Shown here in pieces: positions 17,592-27,058 of a stretch of DNA of 64,000 bases (the stretch's first letter is position 1; the number at the start of each line of letters is the position of its first letter). Under the pieces are notes generated by a model that saw only the letters and a list, made by a program, of their open reading frames with translations, had not been told where the DNA came from and made no database searches. Source of the stretch: Nonomuraea endophytica (GTDB lineage Bacteria; Actinomycetota; Actinomycetes; Streptosporangiales; Streptosporangiaceae). The stretch is taken from positions 1,488,001 through 1,552,000 of the forward strand of contig NZ_JACHIN010000001.1 of assembly GCF_014203235.1 (NCBI RefSeq), read 5' to 3'. The translations under genes and the position numbers were made by a program.

Positions 17592-18207
17592 GAAGTTCTG
17601 CTCCCTTCGCGGATGAGACGCGACCGAGGTCCGAACGGTTCCGCAGATGCGAAAGAATTGGGGCAAGTTTCGCGCGTCCCCGCGCACAGCGGCTTTTCAC
17701 CGTCCCACTGGGGACTTCGAGCACCTGAGCTGCGTCTTCGACCGAATAGCCCATCATGTCGACCAGCACGAGAGCGGCTCGCTGATCGGCGGGCAGGAGT
17801 TTGAGAGCAGCCGAAACCTCCATGGAAACTTCACGTTCGAGTGTCTGGTCGGGCATCGGTGTGTCACGTTCGGCGGCTTCGATGAGCTCGTCGTCGGCGA
17901 CCGGCCGGACCGATTTGCGGCGCATCCGGTCGAGGCACGCGTTGACCACGATGCGGTGGAGCCAGGTGGTGACCGCGGCCTCGCCGCGGAAGCTGGCGGC
18001 CTTGCGGTATGCGGAGACGAAGGCGTCCTGGACGGCGTCGGCCGCTTCGTCCGGGTCGCCCAGGGTGCGGAGGGCAACCGCCCACATGCGGTCCCGGTGC
18101 CTCTTGACTATCTCGCTGAACGCATGTGGATCCCCGTTGATGTGCGCGGCGAGCAGCTCCGCATCGGACTGCTCTGCGCCTGAGGGTGTCTCGGGTGGGG
18201 AGTTCAC
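17581..18207 (-). CDS. sigM: ECF RNA polymerase sigma factor, SigM-like
   Basis: A group 4 sigma factor of 208 residues with region 2 (HAFSEIVKRHRDRMWAVALR through DAVQDAFVSAYRKAASFRGEAAVTTWLHRIVVNACLDRMRR, read in parts) and region 4 (LLPADQRAALVLVDMMGYSV and EVPSGTVKSRCARGRAKL). Position between murJ/pseudokinase and trxB with a co-encoded zinc-finger anti-sigma is the same as mycobacterial sigM. The gene symbol is by synteny. Expression is probably autoregulated, but no promoter could be assigned. Confidence 0.88.
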   Translation of the reverse strand: MNSPPETPSGAEQSDAELLAAHINGDPHAFSEIVKRHRDRMWAVALRTLGDPDEAADAVQDAFVSAYRKAASFRGEAAVTTWLHRIVVNACLDRMRRKSVRPVADDELIEAAERDTPMPDQTLEREVSMEVSAALKLLPADQRAALVLVDMMGYSVEDAAQVLEVPSGTVKSRCARGRAKLAPILSHLRNRSDLGRVSSAKGAELRDG

Positions 18208-18221
18208 AAGGGGGTTCCTGA

Positions 18222-19727
18222 TTATGCTGATCCGGGAGAATGCACTACTACGTCATAGATGGTGCCATGAAACCCGCCATCGTCCGCAGGAAGACGCGTA
18301 AACCAGATCAAAACGTACTGGCCGCTTGCGGGCTGCTCAGGCGTCAGAGTGATCTTTCCGGAGCCGTCCTTGTGCCGCGCGACCGTCTTCAGCGAACCCA
18401 GCTCCCGTGAGTCTCCCACCTTCAGCTCGACGTCGGCGCCGGAAGCCCCCGACAACGTGGCCACCACGTCGCTCACCTGGACCGGCTTGCCCATGTCGAG
18501 CAGCAGGCCGACGCCGTCCTTGAGCCCGCCGAGGTCGGCGTCGTTGTAGTTCTCGGTCTTCCAGAACGTGCTCGGCTTGCCGTCGATGGCCGCGGAGGCG
18601 CGGTCCGGCTTCTCCGAGCCGTCGCCGAGCGGGTCGAAGCCGTCGGCCTTGGCCGGCTTGACCGGCTGGATCTCGGCCGCGGCCGTCTTCGACGTGCTCG
18701 GCTCGCCGCCGCCCGCCTCGGGCGCCGACGGGCTGCCCAGGCTGCGGCCGATCGTCCACGCGCCCACACCGACCGCGGCGATGACCAGGAGCACGACCAC
18801 GGTCATCAGCAGCCGGTTGAGCATGCTGCCGCCGCTGTTCTGCGGGCGGTTGGAGATCACGGTCTGCGGCGGCGGGGTCTCGTGCCGGGTGTCGAGGCCC
18901 TCGGAGCGGGAGGTCGTGGTGACCGACGGCGCGGGCGAGGAGTAGGAGATGGAGATGGGCATGGGCCGCGGGACGCCGGACAGCTCCTCGGCGACCTCGG
19001 CCGGGGTGGTCAGCGCCGGATGGCCCTTGCGCGACTCGGGCAGCACCGCCCGGACGGTGATCGTGTCGAGGTAGCCGGGCAGTCCGGCGGTCACCTGCCG
19101 GGGCGTGGCGAAGTGGCCGTCGATCATGGGCGCGGCGGGCAGGCCGCCCTCGTCCTCGTCGCCCGGCCAGTGCCCGGTCAGCCCGGCGTAAAGCAGCCGG
19201 CCCAGGCCCTCGGCGTCCTCGTGGGCGGGGTGGTCGGCGGTGAGCCCGGCCAGCGCGGCGTCGACCGCCACGCCCAGCACCTTGACCGTGTTGCCGGTGG
19301 TCCACACCAGGTGGGCGGGGCGCAGGCAGAGGTGGTAGAGGTCGGCCTCGTGCGCGTGGGCCAGAGCCTCGGCCGCCTCGGCGACCAGGCCGGCGGCCCG
19401 CTCCGGGTCCATCGGCCCGGCGGCCAGCAGGTCCGACAGCGACTCGCCGGTCACCCACTCGCTCACGACGTACGCGAGGTCGTCGTCCTGGGCGGCGTCG
19501 AAGACCTGCGTCAGCCGGGGATCGGTGAGGCGGCTGGCGGCGCGGGCGGCGGTGACGACCTCGTGGACACGCGGGAAGTCGGGGGCGAAGGTCAGGACGG
19601 CCACGGGCCGGGCCAGGATCTCGTCGATGGCTTTCCACAGGGTTGCACCGTCGGACTCGCTCACGCGGTCCTCCAGCCGGAAACGCTCAGCGAGGCGCGT
19701 GCCCGGTTCGACCGCCGACGTGCTCAC
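18222..19727 (-). CDS. Membrane pseudokinase with C-terminal discoidin-like domain, murJ-linked
   Basis: A 501-residue protein. The N-terminal about 265 residues resemble a Ser/Thr kinase fold, but the catalytic loop reads LCLRPAHLVW instead of HRDLKPXN and no DFG is present, so it should be inactive. A Pro/Ser-rich linker leads to one membrane helix (about residues 316-338, LLMTVVVLLVIAAVGVGAW), then a secreted domain with ASAAIDGKPSTFWKTE typical of F5/8-type (discoidin) modules. In mycobacteria the equivalent pseudokinase is fused to MurJ (MviN); here it is a separate gene just downstream of murJ. Start GTG 19727 has GGAGAAGG upstream. Confidence 0.8.
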   Translation of the reverse strand: MSTSAVEPGTRLAERFRLEDRVSESDGATLWKAIDEILARPVAVLTFAPDFPRVHEVVTAARAASRLTDPRLTQVFDAAQDDDLAYVVSEWVTGESLSDLLAAGPMDPERAAGLVAEAAEALAHAHEADLYHLCLRPAHLVWTTGNTVKVLGVAVDAALAGLTADHPAHEDAEGLGRLLYAGLTGHWPGDEDEGGLPAAPMIDGHFATPRQVTAGLPGYLDTITVRAVLPESRKGHPALTTPAEVAEELSGVPRPMPISISYSSPAPSVTTTSRSEGLDTRHETPPPQTVISNRPQNSGGSMLNRLLMTVVVLLVIAAVGVGAWTIGRSLGSPSAPEAGGGEPSTSKTAAAEIQPVKPAKADGFDPLGDGSEKPDRASAAIDGKPSTFWKTENYNDADLGGLKDGVGLLLDMGKPVQVSDVVATLSGASGADVELKVGDSRELGSLKTVARHKDGSGKITLTPEQPASGQYVLIWFTRLPADDGGFHGTIYDVVVHSPGSA

Positions 19728-19892
19728 TGACCTTCTCCGCTCAGCTGATCGGGCGAGTCCGTGCCTCGACACACCTTCGTGGAGGAATCCCACGTAGGCA
19801 CGCTATGTCGGGTGGATCCGCCCACGCCCCTCCTGCTGCCATTCGCGCGTGTCCGCACCATCGTAGTGCCGCGCCGTGTAAGCCCGCGTTCT

Positions 19893-21488
19893 TTACCGGC
19901 CTACCCGTCCCGCGACCATTCCAACGATTGAGTTGACCTCGGGGATGCGCATCTTATGGGCAATGGCCAAGTAGAGCAGCCCGCCGAGACCGCCGCCGAC
20001 CGCCAGGATGATCAGAGAGTTGAGGAAGGCGAGCTCCCCGAAGACCTGCTGGCTGACCCAGACCGAGGCCAGCGCGAGCACCGCGGTGGGCATCGCGGCC
20101 AGATACATGCGGGTCAGCGCGGTGCCGATGGTCCAGCCGCCCAGCCCGGCCGCGCGCCGCGAGGCCATCATCCACGCGACCACCGCACCCAGCCCGTACG
20201 CGCACGCGTAGGCGAACGCGAGTCCCATCACCACGTAGGCCGGAGGCAGCAACGCATTGGCGACCAGCATCAGCACGGCGCCCGCGGCGGTGGTCCCGGC
20301 ACCGATGAAGACCGGCGTGCGGGTGTCGCCGAAGCTGTAGAAGACCCGGAGCAGGAGCTGGAAGACGGCGAAGGGCATGAGGGCCAGGCCGTACACCTGA
20401 AGGACGTTGCCGATGTAGACGGCGTCGGCGACGGTGGTCTCGCCGTGGGCGTAGATCGGCACGGTGATCGCGGGACCGAGCACCATGAGCAGCAGCGAGG
20501 CCGGAACCATCACGCACGAGATCAGCCGCACCCCGGAGCCGAACTCCGACCGCAGGTCGTCCATGCGCCCGTCGGTGACCGCGCGGCTCATCTTGGGCAG
20601 CATCGCGGTGATCACCGAGACGCCGATGATGCCGTAGGGCAGCTGGAAGAGCTGGAAGGCGTAGGTGTACGGGCTGACGCCGTGGTTGGGCACCGCGTCG
20701 CCGGCGGCGCTGGCCAGGTTGGTGATCAGCATGAAGCCGAGCTGGGTGATGACGACGTAGCCGATCGTCCAGCCGCCGGCCTTGGCCATCTGGCCGAGCC
20801 GCGCGTTGCGCACGTCGAGGCGGGGCCGGAACTGGAAGCGCGCCCGCTTGAGCGCGATGACCAGGACGGTCGCCTGGGCGACGATGCCGGCGGTGGTGCC
20901 CAGGCCGAGCAGGGCGAGCTGGCCGTCGCTGACCGTCGCCGGATCCTTGCCGCCGGAGTAGGCGAGGAACACGCCGATGACCACGATGTTGTTGAGCACC
21001 GGCGCCCACATCGGGGCGGCGAAGCGGTCGCGGGTGTTGAGGATGGCGCCGGCCACCGCGCCCAGGCCGAAGAAGGCGAGCTGCGGCAGGATCAGCCGGG
21101 CCAGCAGGACGGCGGCCTCGTACTGCGGGGAGCCGGGCCGCCAGTTGGTGTAGAGGTCGATGAGCAGGGGAGCGGCCAGCACCGCGAGGGCGGCGACCAC
21201 GATGAGCGCGAGCGTGGCCAGGGTGAGCAGCCGCTGCTCGAAGGCCCGGCCGCCGTCGGCGTCGCGCTGCTGCGCCTGCACGATCATCGGCACGATCACG
21301 CTGCTCAGCACGCCCAGCAGCAGCAGGTCGAGGATGGAGTACGGGATGGCGTAGGCGACGTTGTAGGCGTCGCCGAGCAGCGCGGTGCCGACCGCCGAGG
21401 CCAGCACCATCGTGCGTACGAAGCCGGTGACGCGCGAGACCATCGTGCCGGCGGCCATGATCGCGCTCGCCCTCATCAGGCGGCTCAT
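19893..21488 (-). CDS. murJ: Lipid II flippase MurJ (MviN)
   Basis: A 531-residue polytopic membrane protein of the MOP superfamily that flips the peptidoglycan precursor lipid II. It begins MSRLMRASAIMAAGTMVSRVTGFVR, the family hallmark with the conserved VSR/GF segment, and shows about 14 hydrophobic helices. Conserved loops QLPYGIIGVSVITAMLPKMS and FYSFGDTRTPVFIG match the family. The start overlaps the DUF6049 stop by four bases. No fused C-terminal kinase is present; the pseudokinase is the next gene. Confidence 0.95.
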   Translation of the reverse strand: MSRLMRASAIMAAGTMVSRVTGFVRTMVLASAVGTALLGDAYNVAYAIPYSILDLLLLGVLSSVIVPMIVQAQQRDADGGRAFEQRLLTLATLALIVVAALAVLAAPLLIDLYTNWRPGSPQYEAAVLLARLILPQLAFFGLGAVAGAILNTRDRFAAPMWAPVLNNIVVIGVFLAYSGGKDPATVSDGQLALLGLGTTAGIVAQATVLVIALKRARFQFRPRLDVRNARLGQMAKAGGWTIGYVVITQLGFMLITNLASAAGDAVPNHGVSPYTYAFQLFQLPYGIIGVSVITAMLPKMSRAVTDGRMDDLRSEFGSGVRLISCVMVPASLLLMVLGPAITVPIYAHGETTVADAVYIGNVLQVYGLALMPFAVFQLLLRVFYSFGDTRTPVFIGAGTTAAGAVLMLVANALLPPAYVVMGLAFAYACAYGLGAVVAWMMASRRAAGLGGWTIGTALTRMYLAAMPTAVLALASVWVSQQVFGELAFLNSLIILAVGGGLGGLLYLAIAHKMRIPEVNSIVGMVAGRVGR

Positions 21489-23578
21489 ACCTTCTCACTC
21501 TCCCGGGCCTGCGCCGCTCGCGCCGGACGCTTCTGCGAGCGCCGCCGCAGGATGCGGGTGACCACGGCGGCGAGCATGACCGACAGCGCGCCGCCCACGA
21601 TGACGAGGGCGATGCCGGTGTAGCCGGTGGTCCTGATGGTCAGCTTGACGGGATCACCGTACGGCAAGCCGTCGGCCGTCTCCAGCTGAACGGTGATGGT
21701 CGCGTCGCCGCTGGTCTTGACCGTCATCGGCACCTGTACGGTGCCGATCTCGCCCTTGCCGATCGTCATGCGTTTCTTGACGTACTTGGGGTCGATCTGC
21801 AGCAGCTCGCGGTTGTTGGAGGACACCTCGACCATCAGGGTGACCGACGTGCTCAGCCCGTTGCGCACGCTGATGGGCACCTGGCCGTCGACGCCGGCCA
21901 GCGTGCGCGGCTGGTCGCGGCTGGCCCCGCTGATCGTGATGAGGCCGAGCCGGGTGTTGAGGGCGGTGACGACCTGCTTGGTGGCCGCGCGCCCGGCCCG
22001 CGTGCTGTTGCGCCAGGCGGAGGAGGTCAGGCGGAGCACGGCGTTCTCGAACCCGGCCGAGCGCTTGTCGGTGGTGATCCGCGTGGCCAGATCGGCCTCG
22101 GCGGCGGCCTCCTTGACCGGTTCGAGGTACTTCTCGCTGAGCTCTTCCTTGCGGTCCTGCTCGGTGTAGACGAGCCCGGTGCGCGGCGTCTGCACCTTGG
22201 CCGCCTTGATCGAGCCGAGCTCGGCCGAGGCCAGCCACGGCAGCCTGGCCGCGGTCTTGAGCAGCGCCGAGACGAACGCCGGGTCCGGGTCCCAGCGCCG
22301 CGACGGCGCCACGACCAGGTTTCTCGGCCTGACCTGGCCGCGCTCGGCGGCGATCATCGCCGTCTCGGCGATGAAACGCTGCTTGTTGAGTACGGCGGTG
22401 CGCCCGGCGGCCGAGTCGAGCTCGAACATGCGGCTCAGCTCCTCGTCCGGCAGGAGCGCGGTGACCGGGCCCGAGACGCTGTCGAGGGTGGTGGCCGCGT
22501 CGAGCGTGGTCGTGGCCGGCGTCTGGGTCGGCACGTTGGCCGGGTTGAGCAGGACGGTGCCGACCTTGCCGACCGACAGCAGGTCGAGGGCGTCGTCGTC
22601 GAGCTTGCCCGCCACCGGCCAGTTGGTCGCGGTGGGGATGTCGCGCTTGAAGTGCCGGGCGGCGGCCACGTCCGCGGCCGCGATCGCCGTGTTCACGCCG
22701 CTGTCGAGGCCGTGGTGGGCCATCGCGGCCACGTCGGGGTCGCCGTAGGGGACCGCCACGACGGGCGCGCCGGTCAGCGAGGTGCGCAGGGAGTCCAGCC
22801 ACGGCGCGGCGGCCGGGTCGGCGGGCTGCTTCTTGCCGTTTCTGAGCGTGTAGCCCTTGGTCATCGCCTGCACGTCGTCGAGCAGGCCGGGCTCGACGAA
22901 CCAGGTGACGTTCTTCGGCGCCGTCTTGGCGAGGGCGGCGAGGTCGGCCAGGCGCCCGCCGGGCTTCAGCGCGGCGGCGAGCTTGTCGTCGACGAACGTG
23001 GCGTCGTCGGAGCGGTGCGGCGCGTCGACCACCGGCAGCGCCACCGACAGCCGGTTGCGCGGCAGCTTCGGCGTGGTCGGCGGCATGTAGGTGATGAACG
23101 TGTGGGCCTTGGCCAGCGGCTGCCAGGACGCCGCGACCGGGACGACCTCGACCGTGATCGGGTAGACGCCGAAGGTGTTCATGCCGAGCTGGATGGGGGT
23201 GACGGTGAGCGTCCAGTCGGTGCTGGTGCCGTTGTTGACCAGCGGGAAGTCCATGAACGACGAGTCGGACGCCTGGGGGAGCTGGGCGGCCTGGTCCTCG
23301 GCGAAGGCCTTCATCGCGGCGCGGTCGGTCATGCGCTGGAAGCCGTAGCGCACCCGCACGCGCACGCCGGTCAGCGGCGTCCCCGTGCCGTTGCGGAAGG
23401 TGCCCGACAGCTTGACCTGGTCGGTGGGTTTGGTCGGCAGCTCAGGGGTGATCGATTTGACGGTGAGGGTCAGCTCCTGCTTGGCCGTCATGGCGGCAGC
23501 CGTACCCGGCGTTGTCGCGACCACGGGGGCGAGCAACGCGGCGGAGAGGACTGTGAGAAGCGCGGCCTTTCCGATCAC
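21485..23578 (-). CDS. DUF6049 secreted membrane-anchored protein
   Basis: A 697-residue protein always found upstream of murJ in actinobacteria. It has a cleavable-type signal peptide (LLTVLSAALLAPVVATTPGTAAA, about residues 7-29), a long extracytoplasmic region and a C-terminal membrane helix (GIALVIVGGALSVMLAAVV, about 655-673) with a short basic tail. The function is unknown; the four-base overlap with murJ suggests a role in envelope assembly. The family identification rests on position and layout. Confidence 0.8.
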   Translation of the reverse strand: MIGKAALLTVLSAALLAPVVATTPGTAAAMTAKQELTLTVKSITPELPTKPTDQVKLSGTFRNGTGTPLTGVRVRVRYGFQRMTDRAAMKAFAEDQAAQLPQASDSSFMDFPLVNNGTSTDWTLTVTPIQLGMNTFGVYPITVEVVPVAASWQPLAKAHTFITYMPPTTPKLPRNRLSVALPVVDAPHRSDDATFVDDKLAAALKPGGRLADLAALAKTAPKNVTWFVEPGLLDDVQAMTKGYTLRNGKKQPADPAAAPWLDSLRTSLTGAPVVAVPYGDPDVAAMAHHGLDSGVNTAIAAADVAAARHFKRDIPTATNWPVAGKLDDDALDLLSVGKVGTVLLNPANVPTQTPATTTLDAATTLDSVSGPVTALLPDEELSRMFELDSAAGRTAVLNKQRFIAETAMIAAERGQVRPRNLVVAPSRRWDPDPAFVSALLKTAARLPWLASAELGSIKAAKVQTPRTGLVYTEQDRKEELSEKYLEPVKEAAAEADLATRITTDKRSAGFENAVLRLTSSAWRNSTRAGRAATKQVVTALNTRLGLITISGASRDQPRTLAGVDGQVPISVRNGLSTSVTLMVEVSSNNRELLQIDPKYVKKRMTIGKGEIGTVQVPMTVKTSGDATITVQLETADGLPYGDPVKLTIRTTGYTGIALVIVGGALSVMLAAVVTRILRRRSQKRPARAAQARESEKV

Positions 23579-23625
23579 GCTTCAGTCCGGGGTGGAGTAC
23601 GGCGCACGCCCGCAATGGTACGGGC

Positions 23626-24147
23626 TCAGTGCCGTAGCGCGACCGTCTGGCGGGAACCTCTGGGCCTTCGCGCCCGCAGGTCCATGGACTTGCCAGACAT
23701 GAGTGACAGCAGGTCGTACGCGCGCAAGGTGAGGGCCGTGTGGCGTTCACCCGTGGCGAGGAAGACGGACTGATGGTCGGGTTTTATCCGGTCGTCGATG
23801 AGGACGGCGAGGGCGGGCGGCAGCAGCAGAGGGCAGACCAGCCCGGCGGCGTAGTCGGTAACCTCGTTGACCACGAAGGCCGGGGCGAGGTGTACTTTCC
23901 TGGCCCCGAGCAGTCCCCCGACCACTCCCGGCCTGGGCGGTGCGGCGACGGTGGACACGACGGCGACGGCCTCCCGGCCCAGCCTGGTGACCGCCTCGAA
24001 CACTGTCACGACCACGCAGCGGGAGGGGGCTGCGGAGATCGTTTCGGGCAGCTCGTCCGCGCATGTCATGGGGCGCGGAAGGCGTACGATCTCATGATGG
24101 ACCTGGTGTGCGAGGAGCCAGCGGTGGATCGCGAGGGCGTCCTTCAT
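23626..24147 (-). CDS. YbaK/EbsC-family aminoacyl-tRNA deacylase-like protein
   Basis: A 173-residue protein starting MKDALAIHRWLLAHQVHHEIVRLPRPMTCADELPETISA, the typical beginning of YbaK/ProX editing domains (short read of a longer motif), followed by LGARKVHLAPAFVVNEVTDYAAGLVCPLLLPP in which the family Gly/Pro loop is recognisable. Such proteins hydrolyse mischarged tRNAs. It diverges from cca. In mycobacteria this place near cca holds a Nudix gene (mutT4), which I do not see here. Confidence 0.7.
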   Translation of the reverse strand: MKDALAIHRWLLAHQVHHEIVRLPRPMTCADELPETISAAPSRCVVVTVFEAVTRLGREAVAVVSTVAAPPRPGVVGGLLGARKVHLAPAFVVNEVTDYAAGLVCPLLLPPALAVLIDDRIKPDHQSVFLATGERHTALTLRAYDLLSLMSGKSMDLRARRPRGSRQTVALRH

Positions 24148-24241
24148 AGATGAGCTCCTAGCCTCGTTCCATGGCCCCCGACGGTCTCTGACCGACGGTA
24201 ACCCGGACCTGGTGTGGCTCGGGGGATATGTTCCGTAATGC

Positions 24242-25663
24242 GTGAAGGACCTACCCAGCTTGTCCGACTCAAATCAGCACTTTCACAAGATCGCCCCGGT
24301 CGCCGACGAGCTCGGCGAGCTGTTCGCCGCCCGCGGGCACGAGCTTGCCCTGGTGGGCGGCTCGGTGCGCGACATCCTCCTCGGACGCATCGGCAACGAC
24401 CTCGACCTGACGACGGAGGCCCGGCCGGAGCGGGTGCTCGAGATCGTCAAGGACTGGGCCGACTCCGTCTGGACCATCGGGATCGACTTCGGCACGGTCG
24501 GCGTCCGCAAGGGCAACTGGCTGCTGGAGATCACCACCTACCGCAGCGAGTCCTACGACCCCAAGTCGCGCAAGCCCGAGGTCGTCTACGGCGAAACGCT
24601 CGAAGCCGACCTGGAGCGCCGGGACTTCGCGATCAACGCGATGGCGGTGCGGCTGCCCGACCACGAGTTCGTCGACCCCTACGGCGGCGTCTCCGACCTG
24701 ACCGCGAAGCTGCTGCGCACGCCGGGCACGCCCGAGCAGTCCTTCGACGACGACCCGCTGCGCATGCTGCGCGCCGCCCGCTTCGCCTCCCAGCTGGGGT
24801 TCACGGTGGCGCCCGAGGCGCTCAGGGCGATGACCGAGATGGCCGAGCGGATCGAGATCGTCTCCGCCGAACGCATCCGCGAAGAGCTCGACAAGCTGGT
24901 CTGCGGCGCGTACCCGCGTGAAGGGCTGGGGCTTTTGGTCGAGACGGGTCTGGCCGCGCACGTGCTGCCCGAGCTGCCCATGCTCCGCCTGGAGATCGAC
25001 GAGCACCACCGGCACAAGGACGTCTACGAGCACTCGCTGACCGTCCTCGACCAGGCCATCGCCCAGGAGGAGGACGGCAAGCCCGACCGCATCCTGCGCT
25101 GGGCGGCGCTGCTGCACGACGTGGGCAAGCCCAAGACCAGGCGGCACGAGGCCGGTGGCCGCGTCTCCTTCCACCACCACGAGCTCGTCGGCGCGCAGAT
25201 GACCAAGAAGCGCATGACCGAGCTCAGGTTCCCCAAGGACGTGGTGGCCGACGTGGCCCGGCTGGTCGAGCTCCACCTGCGCTTCCACGGCTACGGCTCG
25301 GGGGAGTGGACCGACAGCGCCGTGCGCCGGTACGTACGCGACGCCGGTCACCTGCTCGACCGCCTCCACAAGCTGACCAGGGCCGACTGCACCACCCGCA
25401 ACAAGCGCAAGGCGGCCCACCTCTCGCGTACCTACGACCAGCTCGAAGAGCGCATCGCCAGGCTGGCCGACGAGGAGGAGCTGGCCAAGATCCGCCCGGA
25501 GCTCGACGGCAACGAGATCCAGCGGGTCCTCGGCATCGGCCCGGGGCCGATGGTGGGCAAGGCCTACAAGTTCCTGCTCGACCTCCGCCTCGACCAGGGC
25601 GTGCTCGGCAAGGACGCGGCCACGGAGGCGTTGCTGACGTGGGCCGCGGAGCAGAAGGGCTAG
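24242..25663 (+). CDS. cca: CCA tRNA nucleotidyltransferase (class II) with HD domain
   Basis: Adds or repairs the 3' CCA of tRNAs. The 473-residue protein has the head signature ALVGGSVRDILLGRIGNDLDLTT with the metal-binding DLD (about residues 35-58), the RRDFAINAMAV motif, the AARF segment DDDPLRMLRAARFASQLGF and an HD domain at WAALLHDVGKPKTRRHE (about residues 287-303). GTG 24242 is the start. It diverges from the YbaK-MurJ cluster, as in mycobacteria (Rv3907c position), and ends in a hairpin shared with the converging MFS gene. Confidence 0.93.
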   Translation: MKDLPSLSDSNQHFHKIAPVADELGELFAARGHELALVGGSVRDILLGRIGNDLDLTTEARPERVLEIVKDWADSVWTIGIDFGTVGVRKGNWLLEITTYRSESYDPKSRKPEVVYGETLEADLERRDFAINAMAVRLPDHEFVDPYGGVSDLTAKLLRTPGTPEQSFDDDPLRMLRAARFASQLGFTVAPEALRAMTEMAERIEIVSAERIREELDKLVCGAYPREGLGLLVETGLAAHVLPELPMLRLEIDEHHRHKDVYEHSLTVLDQAIAQEEDGKPDRILRWAALLHDVGKPKTRRHEAGGRVSFHHHELVGAQMTKKRMTELRFPKDVVADVARLVELHLRFHGYGSGEWTDSAVRRYVRDAGHLLDRLHKLTRADCTTRNKRKAAHLSRTYDQLEERIARLADEEELAKIRPELDGNEIQRVLGIGPGPMVGKAYKFLLDLRLDQGVLGKDAATEALLTWAAEQKG

Positions 25664-25669
25664 TGCCCG

Positions 25670-25704
25670 GCGCGTCCTCTCCTCAGTGCGCGGAGGGGAC
25701 GCGC
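25670..25704. terminator. Hairpin between converging cca and MFS genes
   Basis: GCGCGTCC (25670-25677) pairs with GGACGCGC (25697-25704), with a further partly paired CTCC/GGAG inside. It overlaps the end of the MFS coding sequence. There is no T-tract, so efficiency is uncertain. Confidence 0.5.
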
Positions 25705-26972
25705 GACGGCGCCGTGACCAGCCGGTAGATCAACGCGCTGACCAGGTAGCCGACCGCGATGATGCCGACGGCCAGGTACGACTTGCCGTTGGCGGGCAGG
25801 ATCGCCGCCGAGAGCCCGGCGGCCAGCACGAACATGCCGTTGAACAACATGTCGTAGAGCGAGAACGCCCGGCCCAGGTAGGCGTCCTCGACGTCGCGCT
25901 GGACGGAGGTGTCGGCGCAGATCTTGACGCTCTGCCCGGCCAGGCCCAGCACGAAGCCGGAGATCCACAGGCCCCACTCCTGGAAGGGCGTCACCAGGAT
26001 CGCGCTCAGGACACCGGCCGTGACCAGCATCATCGGCACCCAGCGCTCGACCGGCATACGTTCTGTGGCCAGCGGCGTGACGATCACCGCCAGGGCGTAG
26101 CCGACGGCCGAGGTGGCCACGACGATGCCGATGCCCCTCAGCGCGGCCTCGGAGTCGCCGTCGGTGAAGTAGTAGCGGTAGAGGATGATGCCGAGCGCGG
26201 TGGCCATGCCGTACATGAAGCGGTGCGCGGCCATGGCGCCCATCGCCGCGGCGGCCCTGCGCCGGCGCGCGAGGTGCTTGGCGCCCTCAACCAGGCCCTT
26301 GAGCACGTTGCGCACGGCCTCCTTGACCTGCGGCCGGTTGGGGTCGAAGTCGGGGCCGAGCAGGTCGCGTCGCATGGTCCTGGCGACCAGGGCGCTCAGG
26401 CTGAACAGCACCCCCGAGGTGACCAGCACGAGGGCGACGCCCACGTCGCCGGGTCCGAACACGCCGCGCATCAGCGTCGCCACGCCGACGCCGACGAAGG
26501 TGATGACGGTGCCGGAGGTCGGCGTGACCGCGTTGGCGGCCATCAGCTGATCCCTGGGCACCACGTGCGGCAGGGACGCGCCCAGCGCGGCCAGGAAGAA
26601 GCGGTTGACGCCGAGCACGCCCAGCGCGGCCGCGTAGAAGAACTCGTCAGGGGTGTCGAGGGCGACGAGGGCGGCGGCGATCAGCAGCAGCACCCCGCGG
26701 ACCACCGGCGCGATCACCAGGATCTGGCGGCGCGACCACCTGTCGATGAAGACGCCGACGAACGGCCCCAGGATGCTGTAGGGCAGGAAAAGCACCGCCA
26801 TGCCCGCCGCCACCTGCAGTGCGGTGGTCTGTTTCTCGGGGCTGAAGAAGGCGAATCCGGCCACGCCGAACTGGAAGATGCCGTCGGAGAATTGGGAGAC
26901 CAGGCGGGTGCCGAACAACCGTCGGTAGTCCCGGCCCTGCAGGACCACACGGAGATCGGCGACAAATGACAC
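25683..26972 (-). CDS. MFS transporter
   Basis: A 429-residue membrane protein with about 11-12 hydrophobic helices and the major-facilitator loop motif GPFVGVFIDRWSRRQIL between helices 2 and 3 (about residues 70-86). It begins MSFVADLRVVLQGRDYRRLFGTRLVSQF, typical of the drug/metabolite exporter-like MFS of actinobacteria. The substrate cannot be inferred. It is transcribed towards cca. Confidence 0.82.
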   Translation of the reverse strand: MSFVADLRVVLQGRDYRRLFGTRLVSQFSDGIFQFGVAGFAFFSPEKQTTALQVAAGMAVLFLPYSILGPFVGVFIDRWSRRQILVIAPVVRGVLLLIAAALVALDTPDEFFYAAALGVLGVNRFFLAALGASLPHVVPRDQLMAANAVTPTSGTVITFVGVGVATLMRGVFGPGDVGVALVLVTSGVLFSLSALVARTMRRDLLGPDFDPNRPQVKEAVRNVLKGLVEGAKHLARRRRAAAAMGAMAAHRFMYGMATALGIILYRYYFTDGDSEAALRGIGIVVATSAVGYALAVIVTPLATERMPVERWVPMMLVTAGVLSAILVTPFQEWGLWISGFVLGLAGQSVKICADTSVQRDVEDAYLGRAFSLYDMLFNGMFVLAAGLSAAILPANGKSYLAVGIIAVGYLVSALIYRLVTAPSRVPSAH

Positions 26973-27058
26973 GCAGCCAGCCTAGCCGCCGCCCGCTGTA
27001 GCGCGGCTTCGGGTTCTGCCCGTTCTCCGTGGGGAAAGGTTCCCGTACGCTTCGTTCT

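Noticed and set aside
26990..27050. Possible fourth copy of the 98-bp element (GCGGCTTCGG)
   Set aside because: Only about ten bases match one terminus; the second terminus and the core are missing.
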